Program-made: the position numbers and the translations under genes
The notes under the pieces: generated by a model
The model's database searches: none
Seen by the model: only the letters and a program-made list of their open reading frames with translations
What the model was told of the DNA's origin: nothing
Assembly (NCBI GenBank): GCA_023410055.1
Contig: JAEYQK010000073.1
Span: forward strand, 1 to 64,000
Direction of reading: 5' to 3'
DNA length: 64,000 nt
From: Acidobacteriota bacterium
GTDB taxonomy: Bacteria; Acidobacteriota; Terriglobia; Terriglobales; Acidobacteriaceae
Part shown: positions 44,893 to 52,343 of the stretch, piece by piece
Layout of the letters: every line of letters begins with the position of its first letter
How positions within the stretch are numbered: position 1 is the stretch's first letter

Positions 44893-44921
44893 TTGACAAT
44901 AGTTCTGTATCGAACTAATAA
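44893..44921 (+). promoter_or_regulatory. Sigma-70 promoter of the NTF2-PNPOx-MarR operon
   Basis: TTGACA (44893-44898), 17-bp spacer, TAATAA (44916-44921): a near-consensus housekeeping promoter. Both elements are overlapped or flanked by the two 18-bp palindromes described separately, as in a repressed promoter. Confidence 0.75.
44900..44917. promoter_or_regulatory. MarR-type operator 1
   Basis: TAGTTCTGTATCGAACTA: perfect 6-bp arms TAGTTC/GAACTA around TGTATC, filling the spacer of the promoter at 44893-44921. Confidence 0.75.
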
Positions 44922-44939
44922 TAGTTCCGTATAGAACTA
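44922..44939. promoter_or_regulatory. MarR-type operator 2
   Basis: TAGTTCCGTATAGAACTA: the same 6-bp arms around CGTATA, directly after the -10. Centre-to-centre spacing to operator 1 is 22 bp, about two helix turns, so two dimers would bind the same DNA face. The best candidate ligand is the MarR protein encoded at 45918 in this operon. Confidence 0.75.
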
Positions 44940-44966
44940 CTGTTCTAGTCGTGAAAGGATACGACA

Positions 44967-45437
44967 ATGTTCAAGATGCTGTTGTATGCCATTCCATTTC
45001 TGGCAACCCTGACGGTTGCGTTGCCTCGCCTGAACTCGCAGGAGAAGTCAGACCAGGACATTGCCAAAGAAATCATCGCTATCGAACGCGCGGCCTTGGA
45101 TCGTTCTGACAAGAATGACGTAAGCCGCTTCCTGGAAATGTCCGATCCCAACGTGAGCTATTTTGACCCATTTCTGGAAAAGCCGATTCACGGGCGGGAA
45201 GCGCTTACGGCCTACTATAAAAAAGTCTTCGTTGGGGAAGCATCACGGACGGGCGAGATGTCGAATGCTAATGTGCAAGTATTCGGCGATTCTGCCGTGC
45301 TTACATTCAATTATCAGAACAAGGATGAAAAAGGCCCACTGGTTCGCTGGAATGCAACCGAAGTCTATCGGCACACCAAAGATGGCTGGCGCATTGTTCA
45401 CTCACACTGGGCATATACGCAGCCTAAGCTGAAATAG
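44967..45437 (+). CDS. Secreted NTF2/SnoaL-like protein
   Basis: A 156-aa protein with an N-terminal hydrophobic signal (MLLYAIPFLATLTVALP) and an NTF2-fold domain (IAIERAALDRSDKNDVSRFL, VSYFDPFLEKPIHGREALTAYY, then FNYQNKDEKGPLVRWNATEVY and WRIVHSHWA). Family members (DUF4440/SnoaL) bind small hydrophobic molecules or catalyse isomerisations and hydrolyses. It is the first gene of the MarR-controlled operon. Confidence 0.85.
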   Translation: MFKMLLYAIPFLATLTVALPRLNSQEKSDQDIAKEIIAIERAALDRSDKNDVSRFLEMSDPNVSYFDPFLEKPIHGREALTAYYKKVFVGEASRTGEMSNANVQVFGDSAVLTFNYQNKDEKGPLVRWNATEVYRHTKDGWRIVHSHWAYTQPKLK

Positions 45438-45465
45438 CGCGATCTATAATCGAGTAGATCACTCC

Positions 45466-45921
45466 ATGACCGCCATCGATAAAGAAGCAATACTGAAGAT
45501 CATGAACGAGGCGGATGCCGTTTACCTCGCAACGGTAAATGGCACCTCTCCTCGTTTGCGACCCCTGGTGAATCTCAGGCGCGTCGACCTCTACCCGGGC
45601 GCTGGCGATTTCTGCCGCAAGCAAGCATTCACCTGCTACTTCAGCACCTCGATCGCATCGGGCAAAATTAAAGAGCTTCGGGCGAACCCGTCGGTCGCGG
45701 TCTACTATTGCGATCCCAAACAGACAAGGGGCATTGAGCTCTCCGGGACGATGGAAATCCTCACCGATCCTGAATTGAAGAAGTCTTTGTGGGACGACGA
45801 CTGGCGTGTCTATTGGAGCGGCCCTGATGATCCGGATTACGTCGTGCTCCGACTCAAGCCCGCTTCTGCGAGTGGTTGGTGGGGAACGGAACCTTTTCTT
45901 TTCGACTTGAACAAAGCATGA
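45466..45921 (+). CDS. PNPOx-fold flavin/stress protein
   Basis: A 151-aa protein of the pyridoxamine 5'-phosphate oxidase-like split-barrel family: AVYLATVNGTSPRLRPLVNL (first strands), ACYFSTSIASGKIKEL-type segment (here TCYFSTSIASGKIKELRANP), VAVYYCDPKQTRGIELSG. Such proteins bind FMN, F420 or heme. The stop codon overlaps the start of the MarR gene (ATGA), indicating coupled translation. It lies 28 bp after the NTF2-like gene. Confidence 0.85.
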   Translation: MTAIDKEAILKIMNEADAVYLATVNGTSPRLRPLVNLRRVDLYPGAGDFCRKQAFTCYFSTSIASGKIKELRANPSVAVYYCDPKQTRGIELSGTMEILTDPELKKSLWDDDWRVYWSGPDDPDYVVLRLKPASASGWWGTEPFLFDLNKA

Positions 45922-46361
45922 AACAGCGGCAGGGTGGATTCCTAATCTCGAAAGTCCATCGCACGGCGGGGCGAGTCTTTTCCCGCATGCTTCGCGAACA
46001 AAACATCGAGATTAATCCCGCACAAGGACGCATCTTGTTTGTCCTGTGGCAGGAAGGGCCGATGTCCGCCCTAGAACTGGCAAACCGGGTCTCGCTGGGC
46101 AAGTCAACGCTGACGAGTGCGCTTGACCGTCTGGAGTCCCAGGGCCAGGTAGTTCGCGTTCCGTGCTCGGACGACAAACGCCGGATCATCATCGAACTGA
46201 CTCCGCAAAACAAAGCAATGCACAGGCTCTATCAGTCGGTCTCAAAAGAAATGACTGCTGCCTTCTATTCCGGTTTCTCCGACGATGAGGTTGCCAAGTT
46301 CGAACAATGCCTGGAACGCATTTTGACCAACCTCTCCAAAGTCGAGTCGGGACAGGGATAG
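45918..46361 (+). CDS. MarR-family regulator of the operon
   Basis: A 147-aa MarR protein: INPAQGRILFVLWQEGPMSA, the helix-turn-helix LELANRVSLGKSTLTSALDR, and the wing QGQVVRVPCSDDKRRIIIEL. ATG at 45918 overlaps the upstream stop. The wing Cys (VPCSDD) could be a redox sensor, but this is inferred. Autoregulation through the two TAGTTC-N6-GAACTA palindromes upstream of 44967 is the obvious model. Confidence 0.9.
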   Translation: MKQRQGGFLISKVHRTAGRVFSRMLREQNIEINPAQGRILFVLWQEGPMSALELANRVSLGKSTLTSALDRLESQGQVVRVPCSDDKRRIIIELTPQNKAMHRLYQSVSKEMTAAFYSGFSDDEVAKFEQCLERILTNLSKVESGQG

Positions 46362-46616
46362 AACCGATCGCCTATCGGACACAGCCCTAACGGCCGTGGC
46401 GCCTCTCTGCGCATCGCCTAAGATGTTCTCCACCGGCGCCAAGCTCCACCTGCTTCGCAATGCTGGCACCAACAAGATGGTCGTGGAACGGACCCGTTCG
46501 TTATACGAGTTGTTTACAGTACGAAAGAAACGTTACCTCGGTAAGGGGTTGCCGCAAGAATTTCATTTTCACTACTTCCCCCGGGATGCAATAACTCTGT
46601 AATCGGAGGTTCGTAC

Positions 46617-47675
46617 ATGTCCCACGGTAACGTCTTCAAGCCCATTTTTTTGGTTGCTTTGGTACTCTGTTTTGCTTCCCTGATGCATTCGCAGACACCC
46701 AACGCAAAACAGCCCGCCAAGGAGAAGATCAGGATTGGCTGGTCTATTGGCAACATGAACCTCGAACGCTGGCAGGCTGATTCCGAGGCTTTTCAGGGAC
46801 GCGCCAAAGCTCTGGGCGCTGAAGTCATCGTGAAGGACGCTGAAGGAGACACGAAAAGGCTGGTGAGCCAAACAAAGGAACTCCTGAGCTCGGGCATCCA
46901 GGTCCTGGTGATCATCGGAGCTGATCCCACATCAGAGACTGAGATTGTGAGCGCCGCTAAAGCCAGGAATGTCCGCGTAATCTCATACGAAGGTAGTGTG
47001 GCAGGCAGCGAAGATCTCTATATCGTTACCGATTTCAGTCAGATCGGTCGGTCACAGGCAGCCACTCTCACCGATCTTGCTCCCGCTGGTAATTACGCAA
47101 TACTAGCTGGCCCTGCTTCGGAGTCCAAAGGCTTTCATGACCCTCAACTCGAAGTCCTGCAACCATTCCTCAAAGATGGTCGCATCAAGCTCGCAGCTGA
47201 CATCGCAGCCAAGGATTGGTCAGCGAGTGAGGCTTACGTCAATATGACGCGTGTCCTTGAGGCCAACCACGACAACATCACCGCCGTGATTGCGACGAAC
47301 GACTCGATCGCGAGTGGCGCGATTCAAGCTCTTGAGGAGCACGGCCTTGCCGGCAAAGTGCTCGTTTCCGGGCAGGACGCCGATCTCTCCGCCATAGTCC
47401 GCGTTCTGATGGGTACACAAACGATGACCGTCTACAAGCCGTTCGCACCTCAGGCCCGGGTAGCAGCGGAAGCTGCCGTCAGCTTGGCCAAAGGAGAGCC
47501 GGTAAAGACGAATGGCGAGTACAAGGCCGACAAGATGAATGTGCCCACGATCTATTTTGCTCCGGTGGTTGTGACGAAAAATAACGTCAAAGAAACAGTG
47601 ATCAAGGACGGTTTTCAGACGATCGAAGAGATCAAGCGAGGTCTGCCCCAGGACAAGTGGGCTCTGATCGAATAG
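46617..47675 (+). CDS. Sugar-type periplasmic binding protein, orphan
   Basis: A 352-aa exported binding protein of the ribose/xylose class (Peripla_BP_4). After the signal peptide (PIFLVALVLCFASLMHS) come IRIGWSIGNMNLERWQADSE, IQVLVIIGADPTSETEIVSAAKARN, ISYEGSVAGSEDLYIVTDFSQIG, VIATNDSIASGAIQALEEHG and VSGQDADLSAIVRVLMGTQTMTVYKPF, which is closest to XylF-like proteins in my reading. GGAGG lies 7 bases before the ATG. No ABC permease or ATPase is beside it, so it either serves a remote transporter or acts as a signal sensor. A hairpin terminator follows. Confidence 0.85.
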   Translation: MSHGNVFKPIFLVALVLCFASLMHSQTPNAKQPAKEKIRIGWSIGNMNLERWQADSEAFQGRAKALGAEVIVKDAEGDTKRLVSQTKELLSSGIQVLVIIGADPTSETEIVSAAKARNVRVISYEGSVAGSEDLYIVTDFSQIGRSQAATLTDLAPAGNYAILAGPASESKGFHDPQLEVLQPFLKDGRIKLAADIAAKDWSASEAYVNMTRVLEANHDNITAVIATNDSIASGAIQALEEHGLAGKVLVSGQDADLSAIVRVLMGTQTMTVYKPFAPQARVAAEAAVSLAKGEPVKTNGEYKADKMNVPTIYFAPVVVTKNNVKETVIKDGFQTIEEIKRGLPQDKWALIE

Positions 47676-48051
47676 TAGAATCCGAAGCAATCATTGCTGG
47701 CAGCCCACACAGGACGGTTTGGCTTGTGTGGGATTTGTTTTTTGGGGGGGACTCACAGTTCGCGAGCCAATTCGCGTCGACAAAGTCACTCTCTCGCTTC
47801 GGTGTCGATAAACTACCGTGAGACTCGTCATCCCGATCGGAGCAAAGCGGAGCGGAGGGACTTGTTCTTCGCGACCGCCGAACACGTATCGTGACGGCCG
47901 CCTGCGTCCGATTTGAGGTGGGATTACGATTGAGTAGATATGATCCTTCTACTACGATCTGTTTAAGTGCCTGGAATACAAATCTAGTTACTTCTATCCT
48001 GGCCCGTGACAATGCAACGCAAATTCTCCAACCAACAGGAGCTACTCAGTA
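47676..48051. other. Intergenic region with hairpin repeat and REP element
   Basis: It contains the CCCACACA terminator hairpin (47704-47743) and a GTCATCCCGATCGGAGCAAAG-type element (about 47828-47868) related to those at 434 and 1013. A weak promoter candidate TTGAGT-N17-TACGAT lies near 47931-47960. No gene is supported. Confidence 0.55.
47704..47743 (+). terminator. CCCACACA hairpin terminator, copy a
   Basis: CCCACACA (47704-47711) pairs with TGTGTGGG (47725-47732), followed by ATTTGTTTTTT. It lies 28 bases past the binding-protein stop. It is the first of five related hairpins up to 53180. Confidence 0.8.
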
Positions 48052-49074
48052 ATGAGGTTTGTTAAGCCGTTTCGCATACTGATTCTCGTGTTATTCCTCC
48101 TGCCCGTTGCTTCGCAGTTCGCCAGCGCGCAAACAGTTCAGAACAATCAGTCGCCAGCCAGCCTGGCCCCTGCTGCGATTAAGAAGCAGACCTACATCTA
48201 CAAATCGGTTGCGGAGGTCCCGATTCAGGCTGACGCGTACTGGATTCCCCGAAGCAACAAGCAGCCCGTCATTCTATGGCTGCACGCCGGGGCGCTGATC
48301 TTTGGCAGCAGGGAACAGGTTCCTGCCGAGCAGGTAGAAAAGTATGTCCGGGCGGGTTTCGTGGTGGTAGCCGTCGACCATCGGCTGGGACCTGAAGTCA
48401 AACTGCCCAGCGTGATCGAGGACGTGAAAGATGCCTATCGCTGGATACGGGAGAAAGGTCCCGAACTCTGGGGCAGTGACGCGAACACGGTAGTGGTGGT
48501 GGGACACTCGGCTGGTGGCTATCTTTCGCTGCTGAGCGGAGTCACTTTTCAGCCGCGGCCTCAGGCCATTGTGTCGTTCTACGGGTACGGCGACATTGCT
48601 TCCGACTGGTATAACCGACCCGATCCTTACTACAACACACAGCAAAAAGTCGAGAAAGCCGAAGCCGACCGGCTGCGCAGCGCTTCCGTCCTGACCCATG
48701 CCGATTTCGGACAGCGATTTCCGCTCTACAAGTATTTCCGCCAGCAGGGCACTTGGACCAAAGAGATCGTCGCCATCGATCCCCACAGCCAGCGAGAGCT
48801 GCTGACACCTTTCTGTCCGGCCCTTACTGCCGGGCCCGATTTCCCGCCGACATTCCTAGTCCACGGCGACAACGATACCGATGTTCCTTTCCAGCAGTCG
48901 CTCGAAATGGCGGAGCGGTTAAAAGCACAGAAGGTGAAGCACCAGCTCTCAATCCTGCCCGGCAGGGGACATGTGTTTGATGCCAGCGGCAAAGGTATGG
49001 CGGACCCTGCTATCGAGAAAACGTTTGATGATGTAATAGCTTTCCTCAGAAGCACGATTCAGGAGCAGAAGTAG
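48052..49074 (+). CDS. Secreted alpha/beta hydrolase (esterase-like)
   Basis: A 340-aa exported hydrolase with signal peptide (FRILILVLFLLPVASQFASA). The oxyanion region LWLHAGALIFGSRE resembles the HGG motif of hormone-sensitive-lipase-type esterases. The nucleophile is the Ser in VVGHSAGGYLSL, the acid is likely in HGDNDTDVP and the His in GRGHVFD, so the triad is complete. AGGAG lies 10 bases before the ATG. Substrate unknown; similar proteins cleave short-chain esters. It stands alone. Confidence 0.87.
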   Translation: MRFVKPFRILILVLFLLPVASQFASAQTVQNNQSPASLAPAAIKKQTYIYKSVAEVPIQADAYWIPRSNKQPVILWLHAGALIFGSREQVPAEQVEKYVRAGFVVVAVDHRLGPEVKLPSVIEDVKDAYRWIREKGPELWGSDANTVVVVGHSAGGYLSLLSGVTFQPRPQAIVSFYGYGDIASDWYNRPDPYYNTQQKVEKAEADRLRSASVLTHADFGQRFPLYKYFRQQGTWTKEIVAIDPHSQRELLTPFCPALTAGPDFPPTFLVHGDNDTDVPFQQSLEMAERLKAQKVKHQLSILPGRGHVFDASGKGMADPAIEKTFDDVIAFLRSTIQEQK

Positions 49075-49471
49075 ATACTGAGCCGCGGTCACTGTACGTT
49101 GCGTCGGGTCTGAATGGCTAAGCTCAAGCCCTGAGCTGAGTCAACAACTGCCGCTAGGGTGACTGCGGCTTTGTATCTGCTTCCTTCGGTGAGAATTCCA
49201 CGCGCCCCGCTCGACTTCAGAGACATTAAGTCGTGCTGAACAGGCGCATACGATTCTGTCAATTCGGCGTAACCTCCACCACCTCTTCCGACTCTGTACG
49301 CCAAGTTGCGCTACGGCTCATGTTGATCCGGTTTGGACTTGCGTCAGAGCACAATGTGCCGTTAGATACGACGAAACTCCAAGCTTTGCGAAGTTCCCCC
49401 GCAGTGTCTCACGAGACGCCGACAAAACCTGCAATCAGCCGGAAGCCGAGCTTCCGTAGGAGAGGTGATCC
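49075..49471. other. Intergenic region, possible decayed gene
   Basis: Almost 400 bases without a supported gene. A minus-strand open frame (49089-49304) lacks a ribosome site but contains LAAVVDSAQG, which matches a 17-bp DNA stretch read the same way at 44830-44846. It might be the tail of a decayed gene copy. Confidence 0.4.
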
Positions 49472-50590
49472 ATGCGTAACCACTGCCAGTCGAGGCGCGC
49501 AACGCGCTTCGTCTTCTGCCTGACATTGGCCTTTGCAACAGCACTGACCGCCTGGGGTCAACACTACAATCGAGTTGACCTCACCACGAACCTTCAAAGC
49601 TTGGCTCCCATGGCACAGGTGGACGGTCACTTGGTCAACGCCTGGGGACTCACCTTTTCCTCCACGAGCCCTCTGTGGATCGCAGATAATGGTTCGGGAG
49701 TATCGACTCTCTACGACGGCAACGGCAAGCCGCAATCGCTCGTGGTGACGATTCCCGGCCCGACGCAAGGGACTACCTCTGCTCCGACCGGCACGGTCTT
49801 CAACTTCACCACCACCGCGTTCGCCGTCGGTGGCACCGCCCAAACTCCCGGCAAGCCAGCCCTGTTTCTCTTCGTCACCGAAGACGGAACGATTTCAGGA
49901 TGGAATCCAAATGTTAATGCGACCAACGCTGTCATCGCCAAGAACCGAGCCGGAAAGGCCGTCTATAAGGGTTGCGCCATAGCACAGACCAGCAATGGGC
50001 CGCGCTTCTACGCCACCAACTTTCAGGACGGCACCGTGGAAGTCTATGACGGCAACTTCAACCCTGTTTCGCTTAGGCCGACAGCGTTCACGATCCCCGG
50101 CATCGACCAGAGATTCGTGCCCTTCAACATACAAAACGTCGGCGGCAACCTTGTCGTCACCTTCGCCTTCCGCCAACCTGGGTCCACAGACGAGCAGCAT
50201 GCTCCGGGTCTGGGCTGGGTTGCGGTTTTTGACGCAGACGGTAATCTGCTGCAGAAACTTCAACACGGCAGCTTCCTGAACGCACCTTGGGGCGTCACCG
50301 TCTCGCCATCGCACTTTGGGGCCTTCAGCCGCCGCCTGCTCATCGGCAACTTCGGCGACGGAACAATTCACGCTTTCAACCTGTTCACGGGCGCCTTCGA
50401 AGGCACCCTGCAGGGCACGAACAACCAGCCACTCACAATCGACGGTTTGTGGTCGTTGCAGTTCGGCAACGACGCTCATTCGGCTTCGGCTTTGAGCCTG
50501 TTTTTTACTGCCGGACCAAACGACGAGAAGAATGGTCTGTTCGGCAAGCTGACGCCTGTTCCGACGGAACAGCGCGGCAGCACCGAGTGA
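49472..50590 (+). CDS. TIGR03118-type secreted beta-propeller protein
   Basis: A 372-aa exported protein. After the signal peptide (FVFCLTLAFATALTAWG) the sequence YNRVDLTTNLQSLAPMAQVD begins the TIGR03118 domain, an NHL-like propeller with LVNAWGLTFSSTSPLWIADN, GTISGWNPNVNATNAVIA, RRLLIGNFGDGTIHAFNLFT and DGLWSLQFGNDAHS. The family is of unknown function and often carries a C-terminal sorting tag, which is missing here. GGAGAGG precedes the ATG. Confidence 0.85.
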   Translation: MRNHCQSRRATRFVFCLTLAFATALTAWGQHYNRVDLTTNLQSLAPMAQVDGHLVNAWGLTFSSTSPLWIADNGSGVSTLYDGNGKPQSLVVTIPGPTQGTTSAPTGTVFNFTTTAFAVGGTAQTPGKPALFLFVTEDGTISGWNPNVNATNAVIAKNRAGKAVYKGCAIAQTSNGPRFYATNFQDGTVEVYDGNFNPVSLRPTAFTIPGIDQRFVPFNIQNVGGNLVVTFAFRQPGSTDEQHAPGLGWVAVFDADGNLLQKLQHGSFLNAPWGVTVSPSHFGAFSRRLLIGNFGDGTIHAFNLFTGAFEGTLQGTNNQPLTIDGLWSLQFGNDAHSASALSLFFTAGPNDEKNGLFGKLTPVPTEQRGSTE

Positions 50591-50715
50591 CGAGTGCGAC
50601 TCTCGGGATGACGGTCGCAGTGGGGTGGGTCGACCAGCGTAGTTAAGCACCTGTACGCCCGCACCAGCATTTTGGGAAGGCACGGCTTCATCCCCGTGCC
50701 GCCCGACACAAAAGT

Positions 50716-50749
50716 GCCCACACAAGCCTTTGTGCTCGTGTGGGCTTTT
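50716..50749. terminator. CCCACAC hairpin, copy b, bidirectional terminator
   Basis: GCCCACAC (50716-50723) pairs with GTGTGGGC (50738-50745), flanked by TTTT on the plus strand and by ACTTTTGT on the minus strand. It separates the convergent TIGR03118 gene and the 37-aa candidate. Confidence 0.75.
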
Positions 50750-50770
50750 CACTGGAACCTTAGCTGCTCT

Positions 50771-50884
50771 CTAGCTCCGTTTGGCCTCGACCGCTTTGCG
50801 GAGCTCGCGGTTTTTCGCCCTGGCAGCTCTTTTCTGTTTTCGCAGCCGTTCACATCTTGATCTGTCACCGTTGCGATAGGACAA
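50771..50884 (-). CDS. Candidate 37-aa basic protein
   Basis: A TTG start at 50884 has AAGAAGG 6 bases upstream and opens a 37-codon frame beginning MSYRNGDRSRCERLRKQKRA and continuing with alternating Arg/Lys/Ala/Glu to a TAG at 50771. Charge is strongly positive and the pattern is one continuous helix, as in small RNA- or ribosome-binding proteins. It resembles small proteins with an 'MSYRxGDRSRxxRxRKxK' start that I recall only loosely. It is followed by the bidirectional hairpin at 50716-50749. The gene is too small to be certain. Confidence 0.5.
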   Translation of the reverse strand: MSYRNGDRSRCERLRKQKRAARAKNRELRKAVEAKRS

Positions 50885-51080
50885 GGTTAACCTTCTTTCT
50901 GTTACTCACATTCAGATTCGGACGGACACTCGGATGGATATCGTTGCGTGATCATACACTTTTTCTCGGTCAGATGCCCAGCGGGATGCAGCGGCCCACA
51001 CTGCGCACCTACCCCCAATGTTTGTCATCCTGAGCGCAGCGAAGGATCTATGTATTTCGCTCGCACGAAGAAGATGCAAT

Positions 51081-51111
51081 GGCCCACCAAGCCGACTTTG
51101 CTTGTGTGGGG
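51081..51111. repeat. CCCAC hairpin, copy c (shortened)
   Basis: GCCCAC-CAAGC...GCTTG-TGTGGG has lost three bases of its left arm relative to copies d and e. It shares their upstream flank TTTCGCTCGCA...AAGATGCA. It lies in front of the PEGA gene rather than behind a gene, so it acts less like a terminator. Confidence 0.65.
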
Positions 51112-51187
51112 TTAGGGTGCGCCAATAAAAACCTTGCCAGAGTGCCCGTCTGGAGTGAGAATGTGCCGCTAACCCATTGGAGGAGAA

Positions 51188-52066
51188 ATGAAAGCTCTTA
51201 TTTCCAGTGTTATCTGTGTGGGACTTGTTCTTCAGGGCTACACTGCCGCATTCGGGCAATCCTCCGATTCAAAACCTGCGGTTGTTCAAGAAACCAGTCC
51301 CTCGCCCACGAAGGCGTCGCCTGCCCCGAATGGTCCCACGCTGGAAGATGCTACACCGGTGAAGCTACGAATTGCTCGGACGGTGTCCTCCGCTGACGCG
51401 AAAACCGGAGACACGGTTGACTTCGAAGTACTCGAAGAGGTGTCGGTCGGAAACGTCGTTGTTATCCCGAAAGGCGGGGTCGCGTGGGCCACTGTGACGG
51501 ATGCTCAACCCAAGAGGCGCATGGCGCGTGGGGGCAAGTTGAACATGAACATTGACGCGGTACGGCTTTCGAACGGGCAGAAGGTCGCGTTGCGAGCTGT
51601 GAAGGAGGTTAAAGGAGGCGGTCACACCGGTGTAATGACCGGAGCAATGGTTGCAACGGGAATCGTCTTCTTTCCGGCCGCGCCTCTCTTTTTGTTCATG
51701 CACGGGAAAGACATCACAATCCCCAAAGGCACTGAAATAACCGCCTATATCAACGGGAACACGCCCCTTGATATGGCATCGTTCCCTCAGAGCACGCAAG
51801 ACGCGTCTGCTGTCGACTCGACTCTACCTGCCACTTCGGCAAAGTCGCCGGAATTGTCGGGCAAGGCGACAATCACATCGCAACCGCCTGGCGCAGATAT
51901 AGAGCTCGACGGCAACTTTGTCGGCAACACACCATCTGTGTTGAGTCTGAATCGGGGTGAACACGTCATAGTTGTGAAGAAGACCGGGTTCAAAGACTGG
52001 CAAAGAAAGATCAGCTTTTCTGGCGGGGACATCAATTTGTCCCCTGAGCTTGAAAAGCAAGAATAG
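51188..52066 (+). CDS. Secreted PEGA-domain protein
   Basis: A 292-aa exported protein. GGAGGAG precedes the ATG. The signal peptide (MKALISSVICVGLVLQGYTA) is followed by a Ser/Pro/Thr-rich spacer and an acidobacterial beta domain (PVKLRIARTVSSADAKTGDT, VVIPKGGVAWATVTDA). A membrane-like or glycine-rich helix (GAMVATGIVFFPAAPLFLFM) comes next, and a PEGA repeat ends the protein (ATITSQPPGADIELDGNFVG, GEHVIVVKKTGFKDWQR). PEGA domains resemble surface-layer binding modules. The last three codons lie inside a 32-bp tandem duplication. Confidence 0.83.
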   Translation: MKALISSVICVGLVLQGYTAAFGQSSDSKPAVVQETSPSPTKASPAPNGPTLEDATPVKLRIARTVSSADAKTGDTVDFEVLEEVSVGNVVVIPKGGVAWATVTDAQPKRRMARGGKLNMNIDAVRLSNGQKVALRAVKEVKGGGHTGVMTGAMVATGIVFFPAAPLFLFMHGKDITIPKGTEITAYINGNTPLDMASFPQSTQDASAVDSTLPATSAKSPELSGKATITSQPPGADIELDGNFVGNTPSVLSLNRGEHVIVVKKTGFKDWQRKISFSGGDINLSPELEKQE

Positions 52067-52121
52067 ACCTGCATTTCGCTCGCAACAAACAAGAATAGAC
52101 CTGCATTTCGCTCGCAACAAA
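52058..52121. repeat. 32-bp tandem duplication spanning the stop codon
   Basis: Two perfect 32-bp copies (52058-52089, 52090-52121) starting CAAGAATAGACCTGCATTTC. The first encodes the final Gln, Glu and TAG of the PEGA gene; the second is outside the gene. The shared TTTCGCTCGCA part is also the left flank of the hairpin family. Confidence 0.92.
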
Positions 52122-52134
52122 AAAGATGCAGTGG

Positions 52135-52163
52135 CCCACACAAGCCGGTTCTGCTTGTGTGGG
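52135..52163 (+). terminator. CCCACACAAGC hairpin, copy d
   Basis: CCCACACAAGC (52135-52145) pairs perfectly over 11 bp with GCTTGTGTGGG (52153-52163), followed by TTCTTGT. It lies about 70 bases past the PEGA stop. Confidence 0.7.
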
Positions 52164-52343
52164 TTCTTGTCTGGACTCACATTTCGCGAACGGCCCCACA
52201 CGAGCAAACCCGGCTCCAATGGGCACCTGCCATGTCCTCCGTCACAACTTTCATTGACAATGAGCTGTTGATCGGGCAGCATTGCTCGCGCAGGTCTCCC
52301 TCAGCTGTAAAACGCAACTAAATTGAGCGATTGAGAAAACGTG

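Larger units (their letters stand above)
50591..51187. other. Intergenic region with hairpins and a tiny gene
   Basis: Nearly 600 bases. It holds a bidirectional terminator (50716-50749), a 37-aa candidate gene on the minus strand (50771-50884), a GTCATCCTGAGCGCAGCGAA element (about 51027-51047) and a shortened CCCAC/GTGTGGG hairpin (51081-51111). Confidence 0.6.

Noticed and set aside
46396..46602. Open frame of 68 codons between the MarR gene and the binding-protein gene
   Set aside because: No ribosome site and no recognisable motif; it may be a decayed fragment, but this cannot be supported.
49233..49523. Open frame of 96 codons overlapping the TIGR03118 start
   Set aside because: It overlaps the signal peptide of a clear gene in another frame and has no ribosome site.
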